DNA from: Gilliamella intestini
GTDB lineage: Bacteria; Pseudomonadota; Gammaproteobacteria; Enterobacterales; Orbaceae
Reading direction: 5' to 3'
Length of the DNA: 64,000 nucleotides
Assembly (NCBI RefSeq): GCF_900094935.1
Contig: NZ_FMBA01000005.1
Span: 31,795-95,794, forward strand
In this document: positions 44,856-54,128 of the stretch, piece after piece
Layout: each line of letters opens with the position of its first letter
How positions within the stretch are numbered: the stretch's first letter is position 1
Position numbers and translations under genes: made by a program
Notes under the pieces: generated by a model
Database searches by the model: none
What the model saw: the letters and a program-made list of their open reading frames with translations, nothing else
Told to the model about the DNA's origin: nothing

Positions 44856-46091
44856 ATGAAAAAAACATTTAGCCCAACAAAGCGCCTATTAGTTAAAGGT
44901 ATTATTGCTACATGTTTGTTATCTGTCACTCGTGTAGGCTTTGCCGCAGCAATGGCACAAGTAATTGCTGTGCGTATATGGCCTTCATCTACTTATACAA
45001 GAATAACTTTAGAATCAAATGTTATATTAAAATACAAACACTTTTCATTGACTAATCCTAACAGGATTGTTATTGACATTAATAATATTGATCTAAATCC
45101 AACCTTAAAAAATATTTCATCAAAAGTATTAAAGCACGATCCTTATATTAAATTGATACGTGTTGTTCAACGTGATCCAAAAACAGTTAGAATTGTGATC
45201 GAATTAAAACAAGGTGTTAAACCTAATACTTTTACCTTATCACCGATAGCAAAATTTAAACATCGGTTAGTGATGGATCTTTATCCTTCTAAACCAGCTT
45301 CAAGCAAGGATGATGATCCTTTACTTGCACTTTTAGAAGAATATAAAAAAGGCGATCTAAATAAAAAACAATCTGAAATAAAATCACCAACTAATAAAAA
45401 TAAAAATGCTCCGGTTATTGTGGTACTCGATCCTGGCCATGGAGGAGAAGATCCTGGTGCTATTGGTTACAATAAAACACGCGAAAAAGATATTGTTTTA
45501 CAAATTGCACGTCGTACTTATAATTTACTTAAAAAAGAACCAAATATAAAAGTCTATATGACACGTAATGAAGATGTCTTTATTCCATTAAAAGTCCGCG
45601 TTGCTAAAGCTCGTTCACTCCATGCAGATCTATTTATTTCTATTCATGCAGATGCCTTTGCTAACCGTTCTGTCGGTGGTTCATCTGTTTTTGCATTATC
45701 AACAAGTGGAGCAAGTAGTTCAGCAGCTAGTTATTTAGCTCAAACTCAAAATGAAGCAGATCAAATAGGCGGTGTTAGCCGCAGTGGCGATAAATATTTA
45801 GATAATACCATTTTAGATTTGGTTCAAAAAACAACGTTAAATAATGGAGTATTACTTGGTAATGCTATTTTGAATCGAATGAAAAGAATAAATAAGTTAC
45901 ATAAACCATCACTTGAAAAAGCAGGCTTTGCAGTGTTAAAAGCACCTGATATTCCATCGGTTTTAGTTGAAACAGCCTTTATTAGTAATATTACCGAAGA
46001 AAAAAAATTAAAGACTGCTTCGTTCCAAAATCAAGTATCTAAATCAATTGTTGATGGTATTAAAGATTATCTGAAAAGACGCAAAAATTAA
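44856..46091 (+). CDS. amiC: AmiC-type N-acetylmuramoyl-L-alanine amidase
   Basis: 411 residues. The signal region ([18 protein letters not shown]) resembles the Tat leader of E. coli AmiC but carries Lys-Arg where the twin Arg is expected. An AMIN domain follows (about 35-140), which in AmiC targets the septum. After a Lys-rich linker comes the amidase_3 domain with zinc ligands in [11 protein letters not shown], the Glu of KTREKD and H in IHADAF, and catalytic Glu in VLVETAFIS. It splits daughter cells by cutting stem peptides. It is monocistronic and divergent from miaB. Confidence 0.92.
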   Translation: MKKTFSPTKRLLVKGIIATCLLSVTRVGFAAAMAQVIAVRIWPSSTYTRITLESNVILKYKHFSLTNPNRIVIDINNIDLNPTLKNISSKVLKHDPYIKLIRVVQRDPKTVRIVIELKQGVKPNTFTLSPIAKFKHRLVMDLYPSKPASSKDDDPLLALLEEYKKGDLNKKQSEIKSPTNKNKNAPVIVVLDPGHGGEDPGAIGYNKTREKDIVLQIARRTYNLLKKEPNIKVYMTRNEDVFIPLKVRVAKARSLHADLFISIHADAFANRSVGGSSVFALSTSGASSSAASYLAQTQNEADQIGGVSRSGDKYLDNTILDLVQKTTLNNGVLLGNAILNRMKRINKLHKPSLEKAGFAVLKAPDIPSVLVETAFISNITEEKKLKTASFQNQVSKSIVDGIKDYLKRRKN

Positions 46092-46093
46092 AT

Positions 46094-46120
46094 TTGTAAA
46101 AAGTTTCAGAAAATCGTTTA
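46094..46120 (+). repeat. Dispersed repeat copy G (short)
   Basis: TTGTAAAAAGTTTCAG, a 6-bp spacer rather than about 10, then GTTTA. It lies between the convergent amiC and rsmG. Confidence 0.55.
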
Positions 46121-46134
46121 GTTAAGCATAAAAA

Positions 46135-46734
46135 CTATTGAATAATAATTAAACACCTTTCAGCATCTAACTCAGGTATGGTCAATTTTATATTTTGTTT
46201 AAGTGTAAAATCATCTGTAATAGGATCTATGTCACTTCCTTTTAGAGCATAAAAAGCTCCTTGTTCATTAGGAAGATGTTTACACCAACTAAGCATGTCT
46301 TGCAATGAAGCAAATGCTCGGCTAATAACTCCATCAAACTTTTTATCGTTATAATCTTCTATTCGGCTTTGTATTGGGTTTATATTAGTTAGCTTTAATT
46401 CAAACTGTACTTGTTTTAAAAATCGAATACGCTTACCTAAACTATCCACCAAATCAAATTGTTTATCTGGGTTAGCAATTGCTAGTGGAACGCCTGGTAA
46501 ACCAGGACCCGTTCCAACATCAATAAAAGTTTTTCCAGTTAAATAAGGTGATACAACTAAGCTATCCATTATATGTTTAATTAACATTTCATTAGGATCT
46601 CGTACAGCTGTTAAGTTGTAAGTTTTATTCCATTTGTTTAGCATCTCAACATAATGGATCAATTGATCTATTTGTGATTCTGAGATCAAAAGATCTGTTT
46701 GATCTATTAGATTAATGAGTTTCTTTTTTAACAT
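46135..46734 (-). CDS. rsmG: RsmG, 16S rRNA m7G527 methyltransferase
   Basis: 199 residues (E. coli GidB 207). The SAM-binding motif [17 protein letters not shown] and the catalytic segment [11 protein letters not shown] are conserved. It methylates G527 in 16S rRNA; loss can give streptomycin resistance in other bacteria. The start overlaps the end of mnmG by 23 bp, the standard mnmG-rsmG arrangement beside oriC. Confidence 0.95.
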   Translation of the reverse strand: MLKKKLINLIDQTDLLISESQIDQLIHYVEMLNKWNKTYNLTAVRDPNEMLIKHIMDSLVVSPYLTGKTFIDVGTGPGLPGVPLAIANPDKQFDLVDSLGKRIRFLKQVQFELKLTNINPIQSRIEDYNDKKFDGVISRAFASLQDMLSWCKHLPNEQGAFYALKGSDIDPITDDFTLKQNIKLTIPELDAERCLIIIQ

Positions 46735-48604
46735 AATTTTTCTTTTTTAAATAAACTAATAACATTGAAATCGCAGCAGGAGTAATTCCTGATATACGCG
46801 AAGCTTGTCCTATTGAAACAGGTTTATTTTGTTTTAATTTAGCCACAACTTCGTTCGATAAACCAGATATTTCAGCATAATCAATATGCTCAGGAATAAG
46901 CGTTTCTTCATTGCGTTTTTGACGTTCAATTTCTTCGATTTGCAGTTTAATATATCCGTCATATTTAACTTGAATTTCAACCTGTTCAGCAGCCTGTACG
47001 TCGGACAATCCAGGCGCAAATAATGAAAGCGATTTCAATGTGTTATAACTCATTTCAGGTCGCTTAAGTAACTCTTCTCCATTCGCTTCTTTAGTCAAAT
47101 TAGCACTTAACACGGCATTTACTTCATCAATGGTTTCAATATGAGGATGTACCCATATATCACGTAATCTTGCTCTTTCTTGTTCAATAGCTTCAAATTT
47201 TTCGTTAAAACGTTGCCAGCGATAATCATCAACCATACCTAGCTTGCGACCAATCTCAGTTAAGCGAATATCAGCATTGTCTTCACGTAACATTAAACGA
47301 TATTCAGCACGCGAGGTAAACATGCGATAAGGTTCGTTAGTACCAAGAGTACAAAGATCGTCAACCAACACCCCTAAATAAGCTTGATCACGGCTTGGGT
47401 ACCATTGATCTTGATCATATACAAAACGTGCTGCATTTAAACCGGCAAGCATTCCTTGAGCTGCAGCTTCTTCATAACCAGTTGTTCCGTTGATCTGTCC
47501 TGCTAAAAAGAGACCTTTGATAACTTTACTTTCAAGTGTTGGCTTAAGATCCCTTGGATCAAAATAATCATATTCGATCGCATAACCAGGTCTGACAATA
47601 TTAGCATTTTCTAATCCTTTCATACTGCGTACAAATGCTAATTGTGTATCAAATGGTAAACTTGTTGAGATCCCATTTGGATATATTTCGTTGCTATCTA
47701 ATCCTTCAGGCTCTAAATAGATCTGATGAGAATTACGATCCGCAAAACGCATGATCTTATCTTCAATCGATGGGCAATATCTTGGACCTACTCCTTCTAT
47801 TACACCTGTATACATAGGACTACGATCTAAGCTATTTCGAATGATCTCGTGTGTTATTTCATTAGTACTTGTGATATAACAAGGAATTTGTTTAGGATGT
47901 TCGTTTGCATTACCTAAAAATGAGAATACAGGAACAGGATCATCGCCATATTGTGTGCCTAATTTTGAAAAATCTATTGTTCTGGCATCAATTCGTGGTG
48001 GGGTACCGGTTTTTAACCGTCCCATTCTAAATGGATATTGATGAAGTGATTTTGACAAGCTGATCGAAGCCGGATCACCTGTACGTCCACCACTGTAATT
48101 ATTAAGTCCTATATGGATCTTTCCATCTAAAAAGGTACCTGTTGTTAATACTACAGCTTTAGCTTTAAAAGAAACTCCCATTTGGGTTTTTACACCTATG
48201 ATCTGATCGTTTTCGATGATCACATCTTCAACAGCTTGTTGAAATAGCATTAAGTTTTCTTGATTTTCAAGTGTCGTTCGGATTACTTTGCAATATAGTG
48301 ATCTGTCTGCTTGTGCTCTTGTAGCCCTAACTGCAGGCCCTTTACTGTTATTTAAGATCCTAAATTGGATCCCAGCATGATCGATAGCACTTGCCATTAA
48401 GCCACCCATTGCATCAATTTCTTTTACCAAATGGCCTTTACCTATGCCACCAATGGCAGGATTACAAGACATTTGTCCTAATGTATTGATATTATGGGTT
48501 AAAAGTAGTGTTTTCCGTCCCATTCTTGCTGATGCCATTGCTGCTTCTGTTCCTGCATGACCGCCACCAACGATGATGACATCAAAAAGATCTGGATAAA
48601 ACAT
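46712..48604 (-). CDS. mnmG: MnmG (GidA), tRNA wobble-uridine modifying enzyme
   Basis: 630 residues (E. coli 629). The FAD-binding [18 protein letters not shown] is at the N-terminus, followed by conserved [14 protein letters not shown] and [18 protein letters not shown]. With MnmE it installs the cmnm5 group on U34 of certain tRNAs. It is the gene adjoining oriC, pointing away from it, as in E. coli and many gammaproteobacteria. Start ATG has GAGGC upstream. Confidence 0.96.
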   Translation of the reverse strand: MFYPDLFDVIIVGGGHAGTEAAMASARMGRKTLLLTHNINTLGQMSCNPAIGGIGKGHLVKEIDAMGGLMASAIDHAGIQFRILNNSKGPAVRATRAQADRSLYCKVIRTTLENQENLMLFQQAVEDVIIENDQIIGVKTQMGVSFKAKAVVLTTGTFLDGKIHIGLNNYSGGRTGDPASISLSKSLHQYPFRMGRLKTGTPPRIDARTIDFSKLGTQYGDDPVPVFSFLGNANEHPKQIPCYITSTNEITHEIIRNSLDRSPMYTGVIEGVGPRYCPSIEDKIMRFADRNSHQIYLEPEGLDSNEIYPNGISTSLPFDTQLAFVRSMKGLENANIVRPGYAIEYDYFDPRDLKPTLESKVIKGLFLAGQINGTTGYEEAAAQGMLAGLNAARFVYDQDQWYPSRDQAYLGVLVDDLCTLGTNEPYRMFTSRAEYRLMLREDNADIRLTEIGRKLGMVDDYRWQRFNEKFEAIEQERARLRDIWVHPHIETIDEVNAVLSANLTKEANGEELLKRPEMSYNTLKSLSLFAPGLSDVQAAEQVEIQVKYDGYIKLQIEEIERQKRNEETLIPEHIDYAEISGLSNEVVAKLKQNKPVSIGQASRISGITPAAISMLLVYLKKKNYVKKETH

Positions 48605-49000
48605 AAAAAGCCTCGTATTTATTTTGTGTATAGATGATCGCTAATTTAGATCAGGAGATTTGGTTTATTCAGGGTAGGAGATTTTACTCATCTTTTCGTT
48701 TACGTCAAATGATCTATTTTGATCGCGATTTAAATAAAATAAGATCTTTTAGATGATCTTTTTATTTTTATTATTATTAGATCGGATCCTTTATGGTGAT
48801 AACTCTTTTTTATGATTATTTTATAGGATCTTATCGATCGATTTATTCTGTTAATTGATCGGATCTTTTTTTGTTTAAACTTGTGTATAACTATTCTTTT
48901 TATCCACATGTGTTTTCTATTTTGAAGTTGTTAATGCGATCATAACAGCTTGTTATCCTAATTTTTAACAGAGTTATCCACAAAAATTAAGTTTAATTGC
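48605..49000. other. oriC: Chromosomal replication origin oriC
   Basis: The region next to mnmG has the E. coli layout. An AT-rich unwinding segment nearest mnmG carries GATCT-type 13-mers at 48743-48755 and 48755-48767, with another at 48862-48874. GATC sites (Dam/SeqA) are dense, about a dozen between 48630 and 48865. DnaA boxes follow: TTATACACA on the minus strand (48882-48890), TTATCCACA at 48900-48908 and again at 48974-48982, with a weaker TTATCCTAA at 48953. The gap is 573 bp in all. Confidence 0.9.
48900..48908 (+). promoter_or_regulatory. DnaA box (perfect)
   Basis: TTATCCACA, identical to the high-affinity E. coli box. A second perfect copy is at 48974-48982, and an inverted TTATACACA lies at 48882-48890. 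Confidence 0.9.
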
Positions 49001-49177
49001 TTGAATTTTAACTTTTTATTGTTCTTATTTTAAACAGGAATTTTTGATCGTATTGTTGTTTTTTGTTTTATTTTTGAATTAGCAGTTATCTGTTTGTCTT
49101 TTTATATAAAAGTGATTGATTTTTATAAAAGCAAATTTATACTTAATATGATTTTATTTGTATTGTGAGGTTACTTT

Positions 49178-49861
49178 ATTACTCTTTCACAGCTACCTTT
49201 GCCTTTTCCATTATCTAATAATGAAACTTTTGATAGTTTTTATGTAGGTAATAATCGGTTATTGTTTGATTCGTTGCAAACCTTATTAGTTAAAGAGGGG
49301 TTTAATGTCTTTTATATATGGGCGGCTAGCGTTGCAGGTCGAACTCACCTTTTACATGCGTCAAGTCAAAATAAATTAGCTAGTTATATTCCATTAAAAC
49401 AGCATTATCATTTGGTACCTGAAATTTTACAGGGATTAGAAAATTATGATTTAGTCTGTTTAGATGATATTGATGCAATAGCAGGCCATAGAGATTGGGA
49501 AGAGGCTATTTTCGATTTATTTAATCGTTTGACAGAAAAAAATGTGAGTAAATTATTGATAACCGCAAATGCTCCACCTAAACAAATTTCTTTTATATTG
49601 CCTGATTTAGTTTCTAGATTATCTTGGGGGCAGGTTTATCAATTAAAAGAACTTAGCGATGATGATAAGCTTAAAGCCTTACAATTAAGAGCACAATTAA
49701 GTGGATTTGAATTATCAACAGATGTTGGGTTATTTTTATTAAAACGTGTTAATCGTGATATGCGAACCTTGTTTTCTTTGTTAGAGAAGTTTGAAGTGGC
49801 AACGCTTGCTCAACAGCGTAAATTAACTATTCCTTTTATTAAACATATTTTGGATTTGTAA
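49178..49861 (+). CDS. hda: Hda, regulatory inactivator of DnaA (ATT start)
   Basis: The frame is open from an ATT at 49178 that has GTGAGG seven bases upstream; an in-frame stop lies just beyond. This start gives 227 residues and includes TLSQLPLPFPLSNNETF. QLPLPF is the sliding-clamp-binding motif that Hda needs and aligns with QLSLPL of E. coli Hda, which also uses a rare start (CTG). Starting at the TTG 49199 would remove it. The AAA+ fold has AGRTHLLHA in the Walker A position, DDIDAIAG as Walker B, and ALQLRAQLSGFELS toward the end. With clamp and ADP it stimulates ATP hydrolysis by DnaA to block re-initiation. Its place beside oriC is unusual. Confidence 0.9.
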   Translation: MTLSQLPLPFPLSNNETFDSFYVGNNRLLFDSLQTLLVKEGFNVFYIWAASVAGRTHLLHASSQNKLASYIPLKQHYHLVPEILQGLENYDLVCLDDIDAIAGHRDWEEAIFDLFNRLTEKNVSKLLITANAPPKQISFILPDLVSRLSWGQVYQLKELSDDDKLKALQLRAQLSGFELSTDVGLFLLKRVNRDMRTLFSLLEKFEVATLAQQRKLTIPFIKHILDL

Positions 49862-49862
49862 T

Positions 49863-50642
49863 ATGAGTCATAAACCTGAAGCTATTGTTTTTTTTGATTT
49901 AGATGGGACATTGTTTAATAGTCAAGTTGATGTATTGTCTAGCTCTCTTGAAGCTATAGAAAAATTAAAACAAAATAATATTATTCCAATGATTGCAACC
50001 GGTCGAACACCTTGTGAAGTTGTTGATTTAATGAGAAAGACTCAGATTGACTCAATTATTGGCATGAATGGGCAAGTTGTTTTATACAAAGGCGAAAAGG
50101 TTTTTACTAATAATATTGATAAAGATGTGATAGTAAGAATACATCAGTATTCTAAACAGGAAATGAATATTCCTTTATCTTTTTATAATGATGAAATGAT
50201 GTGTATATCTGAGTATAGTCAACCAGCCGAGAAGTTTTATAATTATCTTAAGCAACCAGTTCCTTCAGTTGATGATCAGGTTTATTTAAAATCACCTATT
50301 CAGATGATTTTATTGCTTTGTGAATCTGGAGAGGCTCTTTATCGAGATGTTTTTCCTGAGCTAACCTTTATTCGTAATACCCCTTACTGTGTTGATGTTT
50401 TTAATCATGGTGGATCTAAAGGTTATGGTATTACTCAGTTATTAAAAAATAAAGGGTTTACTGATGTGCCAACTTATGCCTTTGGTGATGGAATGAATGA
50501 TTTTGAAATGTTTCTAACCGTTGATCATCCTATTGCTATGGGTAATGCTGTTGATGAATTAAAAGCACAAGCTGAGTTTGTTACAGATACTAATAATAAT
50601 GATGGTATCGCTAAAGCGTTACAAAAATTTGGGTTGATTTGA
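49863..50642 (+). CDS. HAD-IIB (Cof-type) sugar-phosphate phosphatase
   Basis: 259 residues, starting one base after the hda stop. Motif I FFDLDGTLFNSQ (nucleophile Asp), motif II IATGRTP and motif IV FGDGMNDFEMF are all intact, with a Cof-type cap domain between. Substrates of this family are small phosphorylated metabolites; none can be named here. Close spacing suggests co-transcription with hda. Confidence 0.88.
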   Translation: MSHKPEAIVFFDLDGTLFNSQVDVLSSSLEAIEKLKQNNIIPMIATGRTPCEVVDLMRKTQIDSIIGMNGQVVLYKGEKVFTNNIDKDVIVRIHQYSKQEMNIPLSFYNDEMMCISEYSQPAEKFYNYLKQPVPSVDDQVYLKSPIQMILLLCESGEALYRDVFPELTFIRNTPYCVDVFNHGGSKGYGITQLLKNKGFTDVPTYAFGDGMNDFEMFLTVDHPIAMGNAVDELKAQAEFVTDTNNNDGIAKALQKFGLI

Positions 50643-50665
50643 TCGATATTTTTATATTTTTTAGT

Positions 50666-51772
50666 TTATTGATAAATAACGCCCAAACACACAGCTTGGT
50701 TTGCCCCAGTTACTTCGGGAATATTTGATGGAATATTGTTGATTCGACAATAAGCGAGCCAAGCGAAGGCTATTGCTTCCATATCGTCACCATTTATGCC
50801 TTTAGTATCGGTTGTTAATACTGACCATGATGGTAATAATGTTGATAATCTTTGCATAATAAGCGGATTTTTAGCACCTCCGCCACAGACTAAAAGCTCG
50901 CAAGATAGTTTTTTTAATATAGGTAATTCTTTGATTTCATTTGCAATTGATAAAGAGGTTAATTCAACGAGCGTTGCTTGAATATCTTCTGATTTTAAAT
51001 CAGTTCCTGCTAATTTTTTATGTAACCATGGTAAATTAAATAACTCTCGCCCTGTACTTTTAGGTGCTGGTATTTTGAAATAATCTTCATCAAATAATTT
51101 ATTCAATAAGTCTTGACTGACTTTTCCTGTTTTTGCCCACAGTCCATTTTTATCATAACTTTTACCTAGATTTTGATTTATCCAGCAATCAAGCAGTACG
51201 TTTCCTGGACCTGTATCGTAACCAATAACAGTATGGTTAGGAATTAATACTGAAATGTTACTAATTCCTCCTATATTCAATACTACTCGATTAATTTGTG
51301 GATCTTGTAGCACCGCTTTATGAAAAGCAGGTACCAGCGGTGCTCCTTGCCCGCCATAAGCCATATCTTTTCGGCGAAAATCAGCTATGGTGGTTATACC
51401 TGTTTTTGCAGCGATAATATTGGCATCGCCAATTTGTAGGGTAAATGGATTGTCACCTATTGGTGCATGGTAAATAGTTTGCCCGTGGCAACCAATTGCT
51501 TTTATTTGTTGTTTATCTATTTTATTGTCTTTTAAAAATTGATTGATACTATCAGCAAATAATTCACCAAGTTGGTGGTCTAATTCACCCAAATTTTGTA
51601 ATGTGGTTTGCTTTGTTTCACATAATGCTAATAATTGCTGCTTTAATTTGGAGGGCATTGGATAGCAGCTACTAGCTATTGATGTGACATTTTTTGCGGT
51701 AATATTAACTAAAGCAATATCAATTCCATCCATGCTAGTTCCTGACATCACACCAATATATAAATTTTGCAT
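50666..51772 (-). CDS. anmK: AnmK, anhydro-N-acetylmuramic acid kinase
   Basis: 368 residues (E. coli 369). The opening YIGVMSGTSMDGIDIALV is diagnostic. CHGQTIYHAP, IGGISNISVL and GPGNVLLDCW follow. It phosphorylates and opens 1,6-anhydro-MurNAc to MurNAc-6-P in cell-wall recycling. It is convergent with the HAD gene and four bp from tsaC. Confidence 0.95.
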   Translation of the reverse strand: MQNLYIGVMSGTSMDGIDIALVNITAKNVTSIASSCYPMPSKLKQQLLALCETKQTTLQNLGELDHQLGELFADSINQFLKDNKIDKQQIKAIGCHGQTIYHAPIGDNPFTLQIGDANIIAAKTGITTIADFRRKDMAYGGQGAPLVPAFHKAVLQDPQINRVVLNIGGISNISVLIPNHTVIGYDTGPGNVLLDCWINQNLGKSYDKNGLWAKTGKVSQDLLNKLFDEDYFKIPAPKSTGRELFNLPWLHKKLAGTDLKSEDIQATLVELTSLSIANEIKELPILKKLSCELLVCGGGAKNPLIMQRLSTLLPSWSVLTTDTKGINGDDMEAIAFAWLAYCRINNIPSNIPEVTGANQAVCLGVIYQ

Positions 51773-51776
51773 ATAT

Positions 51777-52340
51777 CTATCCTTGTCGAATAATGTTACC
51801 TGTTTGAATATCTCTGATTTGAGATGGCTGTAATCTATTACCTGTTTCGCCTGCTAAAATCGGAAAATTTTGGCCAAATTGTTTGGTTACTTCGATGACT
51901 GTTTTACAAGGAGGATAACTTGATAAATTAGCACTGGTTGAAACTATCGGTTTGCCATAAAGATCACATAGTTTACAAACTAATGGGTGATTGGTGACTC
52001 GCACTGCTATGGTGTCGAATTTACCAGTCAAAAAATAAGGTGTTTTTTTATTTTTAGGAAAAATCCAAGTAATAGGGCCTGGCCAGTTAGTAAGTGCTAA
52101 CTGTTTTTGTTCATTAGTAATAGCTAATTCATCTATATAAGGGAGCAATTGTTGGTAATGGCTAGCAATTAAAATTAAGCCTTTATCTACTGAACGCTGT
52201 TTTAGTTGTAACAGTTTTAATACGGCTGATTCACAATCAGGATCACACCCTAGACCGAAAACAGCCTCGGTAGGATAAGCAATCACTTCACCATTTTTTA
52301 AATAATTATTGATTTCCGATAGCGTTAATAAATTAGCCAT
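51777..52340 (-). CDS. tsaC: TsaC (RimN), L-threonylcarbamoyladenylate synthase
   Basis: I start at ATG complement 52338-52340, giving 187 residues (E. coli 190); an upstream in-frame ATG would add 26 unrelated residues. The Sua5/YrdC fold is clear: [39 protein letters not shown] and [12 protein letters not shown]. It makes the activated intermediate for t6A37 in tRNA. tsaE, from the same pathway, lies less than 1 kb away on the other strand. Confidence 0.93.
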   Translation of the reverse strand: MANLLTLSEINNYLKNGEVIAYPTEAVFGLGCDPDCESAVLKLLQLKQRSVDKGLILIASHYQQLLPYIDELAITNEQKQLALTNWPGPITWIFPKNKKTPYFLTGKFDTIAVRVTNHPLVCKLCDLYGKPIVSTSANLSSYPPCKTVIEVTKQFGQNFPILAGETGNRLQPSQIRDIQTGNIIRQG

Positions 52341-52453
52341 AAATTTGAATACGAGCTGAGTAAAATTGAGATTTATATTAAACTTAGGTTTTAAGTTTTG
52401 CAAATTTGCATGATTCATGCTTTTAAAACTGGGTAGTGGTAGCTGCCCTGTGG

Positions 52454-52735
52454 TTATTCCCAGTTCATTTGTGGAAAATGGTTAGTTGTAAGTCCAACAA
52501 CTTGTTGCATATTGATAATTTTAAGTCTTGAATCAATAATTTTGCTTATTCCTCGGGCCTCTATATCGCTGTTAATGACGTAACAGTGCTTAGTTTTTTT
52601 TATAATATCATTTAATAATGGATTATTTTGTATAGCCAGAATAACGCCATTTTGCCAGAACAATACAACATCTTGAGCTGATATTAATTGTGGATTTATG
52701 GCTGATTGGTTTGCTGTTGATATAGTATGTAGCAT
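52454..52735 (-). CDS. tusB: TusB (DsrH-like) sulfur-relay subunit
   Basis: From ATG complement 52733-52735 it encodes 93 residues (E. coli 95). MLHTIST at the start, [10 protein letters not shown] in the centre, and the end [10 protein letters not shown] match TusB. In the TusBCD complex it relays sulfur from TusA toward MnmA for 2-thiouridine in tRNA. tusC and tusD, usually just upstream, are absent here, so they must be elsewhere or lost. Confidence 0.8.
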   Translation of the reverse strand: MLHTISTANQSAINPQLISAQDVVLFWQNGVILAIQNNPLLNDIIKKTKHCYVINSDIEARGISKIIDSRLKIINMQQVVGLTTNHFPQMNWE

Positions 52736-52746
52736 TATTTTCACTT

Positions 52747-52785
52747 TTTATACTGAAACGTATAGTTACCTGAAACTTTTTTACA
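52747..52785 (-). repeat. Dispersed repeat copy H
   Basis: On the minus strand it reads TTGTAAAAAAGTTTCAGG, then TAACTATAC and GTTTCAGTATAA. It lies between the divergent tusB and tsaE genes, in the promoter region of both. Confidence 0.8.
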
Positions 52786-52866
52786 AAATCAAGCTCATTT
52801 TGGTTAGTACAATCTTTGATGTTATTAGTATATAATAAGAACTATTTATTGAGCAAAGAATTCATC

Positions 52867-53337
52867 ATGAAGCCAGTTATTTTAAGCAATGAGCAACAAA
52901 CGATTTTGTTTGGTAGTAAACTTGCCAAACTATGTTTAAACTATTTATCCAAACATGATGATACAATTGTTATCTATTTAATTGGCGATCTTGGTGCAGG
53001 TAAAACAACTTTTAGTCGTGGTTTTTTGCAACAATTAGGTCATGTAGGTAACGTAAAAAGTCCAACTTATACATTAGTTGAAACCTATCAATTTGATAAT
53101 TTTTCAGTTTACCATTTTGATTTATATCGGCTTTGTGATCCAGAAGAGCTAGAGTTTATGGGAATTCGTGAATATTTTTATTCGCGATCAATTTGTTTGA
53201 TTGAGTGGCCACAGCAAGCAAATGGGATTTTGCCAAGCGCGGATCTTGAAGTTCATTTGACTTATTTGGCGCTTGAACGTACTGCTTGCGTTCAGGCTAT
53301 AAGCGAAAAAGGCAGCGAGATTATTAATCTATCATAA
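52867..53337 (+). CDS. tsaE: TsaE, tRNA t6A synthesis ATPase
   Basis: I choose ATG 52867 (156 residues; E. coli 153) because the family starts there; an upstream ATG at 52816 adds 17 residues. Walker A is [13 protein letters not shown], then [18 protein letters not shown] and LIEWPQQ. It is an essential partner of TsaB/TsaD in t6A37 formation. It begins the conserved run tsaE-amiB-mutL-miaA-hfq-hflX-hflK-hflC. Confidence 0.94.
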   Translation: MKPVILSNEQQTILFGSKLAKLCLNYLSKHDDTIVIYLIGDLGAGKTTFSRGFLQQLGHVGNVKSPTYTLVETYQFDNFSVYHFDLYRLCDPEELEFMGIREYFYSRSICLIEWPQQANGILPSADLEVHLTYLALERTACVQAISEKGSEIINLS

Positions 53338-53360
53338 TTGAAATAAACAATATAAAGACA

Positions 53361-54128
53361 ATGAAAAAATTATTCACTTTTTTTATCTTATTACTGCTTT
53401 GTAGTTCTGCCTATGCAGCTAAAGTTGTTATTGCCGTTGATGCTGGGCATGGTGGTAAAGATTCCGGCGCAATAGGCAAGAATAAGTTATATGAAAAAAC
53501 AGTTACGCTTTCTATTGCTAAAAAACTTACCAATTTACTAAATAAAGATCCTAATTTTAAAGGGGTATTAACCCGTAGCAGTGATAATTTTATTTCTGTT
53601 TCGCAACGCTCTGAAATTGCTAGAAAAAATAAAGCTAATTTGTTAGTTTCAGTTCACGCCGATGCTGCACCAAATCGGAATGCAACGGGTGCTTCGATCT
53701 GGGTATTGTCAACAAAGCGAGCGGACACAGAACTTGGTCGTTGGCTTGAACAAGATGAAAAACAATCACAATTACTTGGTGGAGCAGGTGATGCGCTTAG
53801 CGATGATCATGATCCTCATTTGAGCCAAGCCATATTAGATCTACAATTTTCTTATTCTCAACGAGTAGGATATGAGTTAGCAAAACAAGTATTAAAAGAA
53901 ATTAAAAAGATAGTAAAATTACATAAATCAGTTCCAGAACATGCAAGCTTAGGAGTATTACGTTCACCAGATATTCCATCGATTTTAGTTGAAGTTGGTT
54001 TTATCTCTAACGAAGGTGAAGAACGCTTACTAAGTAGTAATACTCATCAAGATAAGATTGCCAAAGCTATCTATCAAGGTATAAAAAATTACGTTAAACA
54101 AAATCCAAAATTTGGGGAACAGCATTAA
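53361..54128 (+). CDS. amiB: AmiB-type N-acetylmuramoyl-L-alanine amidase (minimal form)
   Basis: 255 residues: a Sec signal peptide (cleavage after SSAYA, about residue 19) followed directly by the amidase_3 catalytic domain. Zinc and catalytic residues are in [25 protein letters not shown] and VEVGFIS. E. coli AmiB is about 445 residues with an AMIN domain and C-terminal LysM repeats; both are missing here. Position between tsaE and mutL supports the name. The stop overlaps the mutL start (TAATG). Confidence 0.88.
   Translation: MKKLFTFFILLLLCSSAYAAKVVIAVDAGHGGKDSGAIGKNKLYEKTVTLSIAKKLTNLLNKDPNFKGVLTRSSDNFISVSQRSEIARKNKANLLVSVHADAAPNRNATGASIWVLSTKRADTELGRWLEQDEKQSQLLGGAGDALSDDHDPHLSQAILDLQFSYSQRVGYELAKQVLKEIKKIVKLHKSVPEHASLGVLRSPDIPSILVEVGFISNEGEERLLSSNTHQDKIAKAIYQGIKNYVKQNPKFGEQH

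Noticed and set aside
49199..49861. hda starting at TTG 49199
   Set aside because: This start loses the QLPLPF clamp-binding motif and has no ribosome site, whereas ATT 49178 has both.
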